From Ecdyonurus torrentis (taxonomy: Eukaryota; Arthropoda; Insecta; Ephemeroptera; Heptageniidae): a DNA stretch of 64,000 nucleotides. Under the pieces are notes generated by a model, which was given only the letters and a program-made list of their open reading frames with translations, made no database searches and was not told where the DNA came from. A program made the translations under genes and the position numbers. Positions within the stretch are counted from its first letter, which is position 1. Every line of letters begins with the position of its first letter. The stretch spans positions 42,080,331 to 42,144,330 of the forward strand of contig OX439132.1 of assembly GCA_949318235.1 (NCBI GenBank). The letters are read 5' to 3'. This document shows, one piece after another, positions 13,501 to 22,600 of the stretch.

Positions 13501-16273
13501 ATATTTTTATTTAAAAAGTATATGTACTCCGGGTTGCATTTTACAGGCTGATTGTGCTGCGGGCTGCATTTATTAGGCGCTCTCAAGAATTTTACATCAT
13601 AATTTGGGGTTATTTTAAGGTTATTTCAATTAAATTATCAAATCATTTTACCAATACAAATTTATGGCTCTAAACTGATTTTCAGCTTCTAAACCCTTGT
13701 AGTTTCAAAGTTACGTTTTTTTGCATATTTTGGCAAAGGGGTTGGTTACAATTTTTTTTGTATGCATGGCATGAATAATCAATACTTCCTTTATTGGTTG
13801 TTTGAGTTTGAAATTTTTATCTCATGTACTTTCAGAGGAAATGCACTTTTCAAATCATTGTTTTCAAAATTACACAAAAAAAGTCGTTTTTTGTTACTAA
13901 TTAGTTAATTACAAAGACACCACCAGTTGGCAAAGTTTGAAACTGAGCTGAAGTAATGTGCAATACATGTGCCTTAGGATAAAATAAAATTTAATTTTTT
14001 GTAATTTTTTTCTGAGCTACAGTGCTATTGTAAACTTGAAAACATCAAAATCTAAGATACGAGGTTACTATTTGATTTTGTCGAATATATGAATTAAATA
14101 TTTCAGTCAATTTTGCATTATTATACTTTGTAATCTCTCATAGATTAAAAAAAAAAAATCTTAAAGGTTGAAAACTGGAAAATAAATTAACCTAGGTTTC
14201 TGAAGGTGTTGAGATATAAGAATAGTTCATATAGTTCCTGAGCAATGAAATAAGTAAATATAGTAAATAATAAATTGTCATTACACCATTCACGTATTAT
14301 TGATGAGCGCTTTAATTTAAGATGTGAAACAAATAATAAGTATGCGTGTAATTTGATGGAATTTTTAAATGTTTTTTTCCAACTCTTTTCCTTTCAACTT
14401 TCTTCTTCTTCTCTCTTTTTTTTTTTTTTTTTCATTTTCTTTTTGGTTTATTAGCGAGCAAAGGGCCCCCAGACCAGGGGGGCCCGGTCAGGAATTCCTG
14501 ACCAACTTAAATGACCAGTCCGACCCTGAGTGGAATGCTAGACCAGCTATAAAAATCAAGTGATGCAATTTATTTTTCAAGAAAATTTATGCATAGGTGA
14601 TATTGGAGTACAGTTATTAAGGAAAGTAAATTTAAATTTGGTACACTTTAGAAAGAGAAAGAATAATGCTGTTCGTAAACCCTGTTCTCTTGCACCAAAA
14701 AATGCGCATTCCATTTGAATATCCATAGGCGATCGTCATTTTTGGTGCAAAGAACAGGGTTTACGAACAGCATTAATGTTTGCCATATCTAATGAACTTA
14801 AATTAAATAACGAGGAAGTCTACACAAAGTTAACCCCTATGTTCTATGTTTGATTACGTCAATATAGGAAGAAAAAAATGTAGTAGATGAACTTAGCATA
14901 GGCTGCATTACCTGGAAAATTGATGTTTTATTTAATAAAAGAAGAATTTAAAAAATTCAATTCTCACCCCTTTGCCGACCGTGACGCCATTTATTCACAT
15001 CAGAATTTTGATTGTCTTCTGCATGGTTTCACACGACCGCTACAAATTAAAAAAAAAAATAAATAAATAAATAAAAAAAAAACCTTTCAATAATAGACTG
15101 TCTGAAATCCAGACGACAATCAAATTCAGATGTAAACAAATGACGTCACAGTCGGCAAAGCGTTGAGAATTGAAATTTTTTATTTCTTTTTTATTAAATC
15201 AAATTTCCAGGTAATTGCCTATGCTAAGTTTATCTACGTACTACTTTTTCTCTTTTTAATGGCGTATTTAAACATAGGGGTTAACTTTGTGTAGACTTCC
15301 TCATTCAGCACTTACGATCAGTAATAATGGCATCAATCTTGAAATTATCTCTCCACAATGGCAGAGCAGCATCTGCTACAAGTATGTCTAGATAGTATTT
15401 ATCCAGTTTGTATTGAGCCATGTTACTCCTGACACTCTCACCTACAGCACGCACCTAAAGAAAAAAAAAACTTGAAAAGTTCTTATATTAAGAACAATAA
15501 GACGTTTTCATTACTCATAGTCTTACACCAGGACAGTCTGAATATGAATATCTCTGCAGCTAACATTTGATATTATTATTATTTATTCCATGCCAGAAAG
15601 ATATGTTAAAATATAAAATACCTTTTGATTTGGTCGCACAGGTCGTGACTTTCCATGCAACATGAGATAGTCCAAGTCTCCTCCCCACACATAGCCACCA
15701 AACTGAGCAGCTGCTACCAATAGAGATCCTAAAAAATAATAATAATAAATAAATAAGAGCTGGCTTAATTTGTGAACCGCTCTGTTGTTACCACCAGCAG
15801 TCTCATTGCTGAGTTACTCTCACCTCTATTGTGGCTTAAAAACATAGAACACCTCAAAAAAAAAAAAAAAAAAAAAAAGTATAATAAATCAATAAAACTG
15901 TACTTGCCTGATCCAACAAAAGGGTCCAAGACCAAGTGCCCCGACTGCACCTGAGCCTGATTGGCCATCAACAAAGATAACTGAGCATCCATGCTTGTGT
16001 TTCCAAGAAACTGTCTGTTTTTGAGTGAAAGTCGAGTGATTAAGTTTCTCTGTCCATCTGCAATCTAGAAACATTAGAACATTTAAATATCAGCAGAATT
16101 TATCATATTGTGAACTTAAACTATACTTTACACACCCAGCGTCCAAAGAAAAGTTGGTATGGTTCATCTGGAATGTTGTTGGGGTCAAGGCCATAATATT
16201 CCAGTAAATACAAGCTCACATCTGGATTTTTGAGACTTACTGGTCCTAACAATGGCAAATAGTCAAATAGCTG

Positions 16274-16315
<42 letters not shown>

Positions 16316-16595
16316 ACATCAGCAATTTATAAGACTATCCATAAAAATTGCAACAAATGGATATTTTCTTTAAGGATTAACCTCAGATATGGCGGAACTT
16401 TTTTGGACTCAAAAACTTTTTTTTTTTTTAATTTCAGCATAAGTTATTTGTATTGACTTGAATACCATGTGTACCAAATTTCAAATCAATTTGTCCATTG
16501 GTCATGTGGGAATTTAAAAGATGACCCATAGACAAATTGATTTGAAATTTGGTACACAGTACACATGCTATTGAAAGCAATACAAACTTATGCTG

Positions 16596-16626
<31 letters not shown>

Positions 16627-18313
16627 ATATCTGAGGTTAATTGTTAATTGGACAGTTTAATTTTTTTCTTTTTTAGATAATTGTTTAAAATACTTTATAT
16701 TTTTGTTGAATTAATGCATGCACAATTGTATTATATTGAGAGCTAAGCGGCATCGGTACTACTGCAATGTCGGCGGGTGCAATTTTGGTACATCTACATT
16801 CTCCGTGCTTTCCTCTTTTGAAACATCTTTATATGCTTAACATGTACAGGTAAGGCAATATTAGACATGGCGAAGATTGCACATGTTCCAAATTTGCAAA
16901 CACGGGGATTGCAGAAATACCAATATACTGTGTAGCCCTCAATATATTATAATATATTTAAAAAAAATTAAACCTCTATCTTATCTATTTTCTCTGCTTG
17001 GGTGAGTGTCTTGCTATACGTTTCTACATACAATCGGAATGATTTTTCAACCACAAAATGAGGGCTTGTAATAAACGAAGGAAGCTGTTTCACATTTTTA
17101 TGCAGTTCATCGTAACTCTTGCCATGTCCCCAGAGCTCCAGCACGGAACGTAAACTTATACTACGGCTGGCAAGCTGAAGAGCTTCTTTCTCACTTGCCA
17201 GTTCAACAATGCAGTAGGGCTGTAATGTATGCATATTTAACAAATCAAATCAAATCAATGAGAACAAAACTTATATGTATATTTGTATTGGCTAGTAAAA
17301 GAACAACGGTTTTGAGGCCGACTATAAGCGATTTCGGTCACATCCGCTTCCGTTTCTCCTTACTACTCATGCGCAGTAAGACGAAACGGAAGCGGATATG
17401 AGCAAAATTGCTTATAGTCGGCTTCAAAACAATTGTTCCTGTATCAGTCAATACAGACTACATATTATACATACTTACAATTGTACTAATTTCAGTAATA
17501 TAATTTATTTTTATATTGAACATATTAGCCACTGCTTTGATGTCCTGTAATAAAAAGAAAAATATTAATTGATTTTATTCGTGCTGGGTGCATGTGTATT
17601 ACTCTGAATGTAATGTATGTATGTAATGTACATATTGTATGTATATATAAAAGATGTATACTCTAATGCAAAGTTAAAGTTACATGTATGTACATATGTA
17701 TGTATAAATTGTATATGTATATATGTATTGTTATTATGTAGTATGGCGTATGGCATATGCCGCATATGATATGATATGTACATATGCAATGCCATCATGT
17801 GCAATGCATATATACATACGGTATGTATATATGTATGTCAATAATGTCATAACTTTCATATCTTAACCTGAATAAAATTGACACAACTGAGTTATGTATG
17901 TATATATTATAAGATAAGTATATATAGTTATGGGGGAGCAGGCGTCTCGGGGCTAGCTTTAGGCTGCTTCGGTCACACCCGCCTCCATTTCGACAACCTA
18001 CGTATGCGTAGTAATCGAATACGGAGGCGGGTGTGGACGATATTGCTTGGAGCCGGCCTCGAGATGACTTGCCCCTTTATAGGTCAATTAGAATGTAACA
18101 TAGTAAGTAAGTTGACAATTCCATGTAAAACCTTATACAAATGTAATTTATTATGTTTGATTGTAGGAGAGTGGAAATAAAGAATTTTTGAATTTTGAAT
18201 TTTGAATTTTGAATATCACAAAGCCATATTGCAAACTATCAACTTACCGCAGACCGAAAGTTTACATGTTCATTGGCAAACCAAAGCACATATTTCGTTA
18301 GTTGTTGGCTCAT
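10578..18313 (-). CDS. TRMT11: tRNA (guanine-10 N2)-methyltransferase TRMT11
   Basis: Nine minus-strand exons join in frame to 451 residues (human about 463): 18313-18248, 17544-17479, 17219-16974, 16270-16136, 16064-15908, 15728-15622, 15454-15316, 11657-11453, 10812-10578. TRMT11 is the catalytic partner of TRMT112 and makes m2G10 in cytosolic tRNAs. The N-terminal third is the family's tRNA-recognition region. The Rossmann methyltransferase follows: motif I DPFVGSG at residues 218-224 binds S-adenosylmethionine, and DPPYG at 305-309 is the catalytic N-methylase motif, interrupted by intron 7 between Asp305 and Pro306. The block GNTSMDAQLSLLMANQ and the C-terminal SNCEQxLSxHxSRRLxTM are family-typical. 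Intron 5 has a GC donor (15907-15906). Intron 7 holds a 2.8-kb transposon. The start at 18313 faces ARFRP1, 290 bp away. Confidence 0.95.
11149..11372. mobile_element. Hairpin MITE with 9-bp target duplication (family E, copy 1)
   Basis: In TRMT11 intron 8. It starts CACAGTAGC and ends GCTACTGAG. Long arms include TATCCTATAGCGGGAATG and its complement. The flanks GTTATGCAA (11140-11148) and GCTATACAA (11373-11381) match at 7 of 9 positions, like the exact 9-bp duplication of copy 2 at 63720-63933. Nine-base duplications suggest a Mutator-like origin. Confidence 0.75.
11942..12266. repeat. Nested inverted-repeat element with TAGGGGACCGAC ends
   Basis: Left end TAGGGGACCGACGTC, right end GGTCGGTCCCCTA, about 325 bp apart, inside the hAT-like element. 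No open frame of note. The interior resembles no other region here. Confidence 0.55.
13020..14090. repeat. Large palindrome, arms of about 450-480 bp
   Basis: The left arm from about 13022 (AATAGTAACCTCGTATCTTAG) is repeated inverted in the right arm ending near 14083. Shared blocks include AGTGCATTTCCTCTGAAAG, CCTTTATTGGTTG, TGCCATGCATAC and CAACCCCTTTGCCA. The spacer is roughly 100-150 bp around 13530-13640. Most differences are single bases. The whole lies inside the hAT-like insertion. Confidence 0.85.
14666..14773. mobile_element. TA-flanked hairpin MITE (family C, copy 1)
   Basis: TA on each side. Ends ATGCTGTTCGTAAACCCTG and the exact complement; the interior carries CACCAAAAAATGCGCATTCC and CGATCGTCAT. 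About 108 bp, almost a perfect hairpin. Other copies: 27726-27839, 32740-32847, 56268-56381. Confidence 0.8.
14855..15300. repeat. Inverted repeat in TRMT11 intron 7
   Basis: Left arm from about 14810 (GAGGAAGTCTACACAAAGTT) and right arm ending about 15302 (AACTTTGTGTAGACTTCCTC) are complementary. The inner arms share CATAGGC, TTGATTGTCxTCTG and TTTGCCGACxGTGACG. About 490 bp overall; no coding content. Confidence 0.65.
16277..16640. repeat. Poly-A tract followed by a hairpin repeat
   Basis: About 35 A, then an inverted repeat whose arms contain ACCAAATTTCAAATCAATTTG and its complement, CAGCATAAGTT and its complement, and CAGATATG/CATATCTG at the outside, closed by homopolymer runs. In TRMT11 intron 3. 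Confidence 0.65.
16734..16943. repeat. Hairpin repeat family G, copy 1
   Basis: Begins TTGAGAGCTAAGCGGCATCGG and ends GTGTAGCCCTCAATA. The inner arms carry GGTGCAATTTTGGTACATC and ATTCTCCGTGCTTTCCTC. A second copy at 40808-41024 has intact ends (TTGAGGGCTA/TAGCCCTCAA). Confidence 0.65.
17288..17451. mobile_element. TA-flanked hairpin MITE (family B, copy 1)
   Basis: TA at both flanks. The ends resemble TTGACTAATAAAGGAACAA; the inner arms are GAGGCCGACTATAAGCGATT and CATCCGCTTCCGTTTC with their complements. TA duplications and about 160 bp suggest a Tc1/mariner-type MITE. Other copies: 29405-29569, 56910-57107, 59892-60520 (split), 62974-63131. Confidence 0.75.
17925..18218. repeat. G/C-rich relative of family B, then a (GAATTTT)n retroposon tail
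   Basis: 17930-18085 is a hairpin with the same plan as family B (CTTCGGTCACACCCGCCTCC and its complement) but diverged. It is followed by AGAGTGGAAATAAAG and four GAATTTT repeats (18186-18214), which look like the 3' end of a retroposed element. TRMT11 exon 1 ends 30 bp further on. Confidence 0.5.
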
Positions 18314-18603
18314 TTTAAATTAGAAGAAAAAAAAAAGAACAAAAGTAAATAATTAAGCTATAAATATTAAGTGAAATTTCTCGTTTTTACATGCCGTATT
18401 TTACTTCTAACTTTCTAACCGCGTGTTGTTTTGGTTAACTTTTGTTTTGTTTACATCACCAGCTGTTCAAAAAAACAAGCGCCAGCGCTAAGAGCGCAGC
18501 GCAAACGTAAACAAAAAATTGGCAAGAAGCAAGAAGGCAACTTCTGTCATCATTTTTGTGTATTATTTTTTGTCACTTTTGTTTTGCATACCATATTTTA
18601 AAA
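18314..18603. promoter_or_regulatory. Shared TRMT11/ARFRP1 promoter interval
   Basis: The two start codons point away from each other across 290 bp, so both promoters and 5' UTRs must lie here unless there are distant first exons. A G/C-richer patch (GCGCCAGCGCTAAGAGCGCAGCGC, 18478-18502) stands out from the AT-rich surroundings. I see no clear TATA box. Confidence 0.55.
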
Positions 18604-19428
18604 ATGTACACATTACTATCTGGTTTGTACAAATATTTGGTACAAAAAGATGAATACTGTGTTCTTATATTAGGCCTAGACAATGCCGGCAAAACGGTAA
18701 GAAGATTTTACTTTTGGATATCAGCATTTATATTTTGCAATTTGCGATAATTCTTTTCTCTATTTATTAAATTGCCTTAAGGACATACAAACAATGCGTT
18801 CAAATGTATAGGCTTTAAAAAATGAATTATTTCTGCATAATGTATGAGGTTGTACATACATACTCTTACAAGGCAAGAAAATAAAATTTTATCGCAAAGT
18901 GCATGTCCGAAGTTTGTCATATGTACGTATGTATGTATATGTATGTATGTATGTATCAGGGCTTAAAGTAGAAAAATTATTTTACCGGAGCTATCAATGC
19001 TAAAAAACTCACGATAGCTCTGGAGCTCCCGTAAGCGCAATGTTAAATTTTCAACTTTTTACCGGAGCTCAGCTCCGGGTAGCTCCGGCTTACTTTAAGC
19101 CCTGGTATGTACTGTACATATGTATGTTACAGTACAGACCCATTACATACATTTAAAAAACATTATGTATGTTTTACATTTTAAATTTAAACATAATCAT
19201 ATTTTTTACAGACATATTTGGAAGCTGCTAAGACCAAATTTACTAAAGGCTACAAAGCAATGAACCCAAGTAAAATAACAACGACTGTTGGCTTAAACAT
19301 TGGTCAGATTGATATCGGAGGTATACGGCTGAGTTTCTGGGATTTGGGAGGCCAAGAAGAATTGCAAAGCTTATGGGATAAGGTAGTTATTTTCATCATA
19401 AATACAAAAGTCATGAATAATGGCATTG

Positions 19429-19472
<44 letters not shown>

Positions 19473-19654
19473 TTTACCCGTCAAAGTGAACAAACTACAC
19501 TTTACAAATTTGGGGAAAAATGAACGTTCTACACTTTACAAATTCCAAGTTCCCCCATCTAGTTCTCATGTTAAAACGCGTAGAAGCGCCAAACGCAGTT
19601 CGTTCATTTTGAGTGAAATTTGTAAAGTGTAGTTCGTTCACTTCGACGGGTAAA

Positions 19655-19694
<40 letters not shown>

Positions 19695-22600
19695 AGTAAC
19701 GGATCCAATGCTACCTGTGATTAATAAAGCATGCACTTTTATATTAGTGTTACCTGTGTCTTGTGTCACATAGGTCACAGCATATAACATATTTAACCTC
19801 TGGGTTTAAAAAAAATGCAGGACTGCATTTTTGTTCTTTTATAACTGAAGTACCTTTGACAATTATGCAAGCATTGAAAATAAATATGATCATATAAAAA
19901 TTAAGAATATTGCCTTGTTTTGATAGCTTCCTCTACCTTGTTAAATAAATAAATACGTAATAATAATAACTTGAATACACAAGAAAAGAGGATCTATAAA
20001 TACGTAGTTACCATATATAATTCTATCAAAATTTGCACAGATAATATTTTTGATATGTACATAGGCCTAACAATATAGTAATAACGTTTCCTATAAATAG
20101 ATAGAGTTTGTAAATGATAGAGTTTGTAAATTCTTTTAATTATCTGGGGGTTATTATGCAACAGACGGGGAAATCTTTCTCTAAACATATCAAAGAACGC
20201 TGTCGAAATGCATTGTCATCTTCATTCGCTATCTCAAATCTAAATTCGTTATCTTTGGAAACAGCTATTAAACTGTTTCACCTGAAAATCTCTCCAGTTG
20301 CTTCGTACGGCATTGAAATTTTCTGGTCATTTATGTCTATAACAGACTTCAAAAATCTAGAATCTGTTAAGTCTCGGTACTTAAAACGGATACTTTGCTT
20401 GTCAAAATTTACGTCGTCAAGGCTGGTTTACGAGCTAGCAGGGGAGGAGTTATTTGTAACGGAACTACAAGTGAAATTTAAATTGTTAAAAACAGATAAT
20501 TACATTAAATTTGTTAAGGATAGACTAAGTAAAACTGAAGATATCAGCCTGGCCTTCTATAATACCCCTGCATTTAATATTAATAATATTAATGGGTGGA
20601 AAGGCCCAAACTGTACAGACAGGCATGTTTTTACCCGTTATGCGGTGCATGGTTTCCACCATGTAATCTGTCAAATTAAAGAATATCACGAGTGTAATGA
20701 TAAATGTGTATGTGTATTATGTAGTGGCCTATGTACCAGGTACCACTTACTTCATTGTCCATCTCGGACCCTATCATTAGTCAATATGCAAAAATGTAGA
20801 CCTATATAAATATGTATATAAATATGTATAAGTACACCTTGGTGTTTAATAAATAAATAATAATAAATTTTTTATAGGCGTATTATTCTACTGTACACAT
20901 AAAAGTATGAATAATTAAATACTTAAATGAGCAGTTGGATTTTATTGGACATTATAAATCATCATGCATTTTTAAAATTTTATTTTGCTTTCAGTATTTT
21001 GCTGAATCGCATGCAGTCATTTATGTTGTGGACTCAGCTGACAGAGAAAGAATTCCAGAATCGAAAGAGGCATTTGGTAAGATTTTTACATCCAATAATT
21101 GATAACAATTTACGCAACTTGACGAAGTGGTAAATCAGGTAGTTTGATCGCATCTCAGTCACGGCAGTAAAATTCTCTCACTAGCAGCCTTGTGCTTGCA
21201 ATTTTGCGTCCCCTTTTTTGTATCTACAATTAAAGATTTTCGCGTAATATAGCTTTCAATGTAGCGTACTTTAATTACAATTATCTATTACTTTTCTTTG
21301 ATTTGCAATTTAAGCCGAAAAGTTTTTTTTCCTTATATTTATATTATATATATCGCTTTGTCAATTCTTTTCCCTTCTTGTGTGTTGTCCCTTGTGTTTG
21401 TGTTCGTCCTAATTGATTTATGCGAAAGAGTAAAATTGTACATATCTATGTATTGCTATATATCTATAATCTATCATACTTTTAACTCTTTTCCCCCCTC
21501 CTCCTACTGCCGTGATTGGAATGTAAAAAAACTGCCTGCATATTTTACTTGCTGGCATACGTGCTTCTCGCGTCTTCTACCACCACCTGCTTGGGGAAGC
21601 GAGAGTAGGCGGAGGTCGCTTGAGGCCGGCGCGAGCCAGTAGCCAGTCTGTCACCAGCATTCGCGAGGTAAAGATGCATTGCCTGGCAAGCCTAGCTGTG
21701 TATCGTTATCTCGTAAGTGTTAGATCGTTGTGCTGACGAGCCCCAATGAACTACTAGATGTGTATTGTAATTGTAATGCAGTGAATGTATTATCACTCAG
21801 TTAGTAATTAATTAATTAACTGCATGATATTTAAGTTTGATGGGATACGATATATAGATAGTAGGTAGGGCGAAACACGTGTCCGCAACTTGACGAAGTG
21901 ATAAATCAGGTAGTTTGATCGCATCTCAATCACGGCAGTAAAATTCTTTCAAAATTCTCTCACTAGCAGCCTTGTGCTTGCAATTTTGCGTCCCCTTTTT
22001 TATATCTAATTAAAGGCGTAGAACACCTTGAACAAAAAAGTTGCGTAATATCCTAACAAACCTGAAAATCAACGTTGATTTGGCCCGAGTCATTGATTTC
22101 TAATTTATTTTCCATTCACAAAATGCCGCTGCCGGTCACTGACGTCACAGCTCGCCCAGTTTTACGCCTGGTTTATGCGCGCGTGGACCAGGCAAGCTGT
22201 GACGTCAGTGACCGGCAGCGGCATTTTGTGAATGGAAAATAAATTAGAAATCAATAACTCGGGCCAAATCAACGTTGATTTTCAGGTTTGTTAGGATATT
22301 ACGCAACTTTTTTGTTCAAGGTGTTCTACGCCTTTAAAGATTTTCGCGAAATATAGCTTTCAATATAGCGTGCTTTAATTACAGTTATCTATTACCTTTC
22401 TTTGATTTGCAATTTAAACCGAAACGGTTTTTTTCTTACATTTATATTATATTATTTTCTATAACACACGTTTCTACCACTAATTATTTTATTCCAGATA
22501 AGATGATAAGCAGCCATGCTTTAGAAGGCGTTCCACTGCTTGTGCTAGCCAACAAACAAGACATTCCGGAGTGCATGGGAGTTAGAGAAGTGAAACCAAT

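Larger units (their letters stand above)
11703..14528. mobile_element. Non-autonomous hAT-like transposon, 2.8 kb
   Basis: The ends CAGGGTCGGACTGG (11703) and CCAGTCCGACCCTG (ending 14528) are inverted, flanked by identical 8-bp duplications AGTGGAAT at 11695-11702 and 14529-14536. CAGGG ends with an 8-bp duplication define hAT superfamily insertions. Subterminal G/C-rich blocks (GGGCCC, runs of G and C) sit just inside both ends. I see no transposase frame. It contains a 1-kb palindrome (13020-14090) and a nested repeat (11942-12266). It inserted 38 bp upstream of TRMT11 exon 8. Confidence 0.85.

Noticed and set aside
21835..21900. Hammerhead-like half (GGGCGAAACACGTGTC) in the LTR-like module
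   Set aside because: Upstream has TTTGATGGG instead of CTGATGA, no helix II pairing, and helix I strands are not adjacent to the core. At most a decayed relic.
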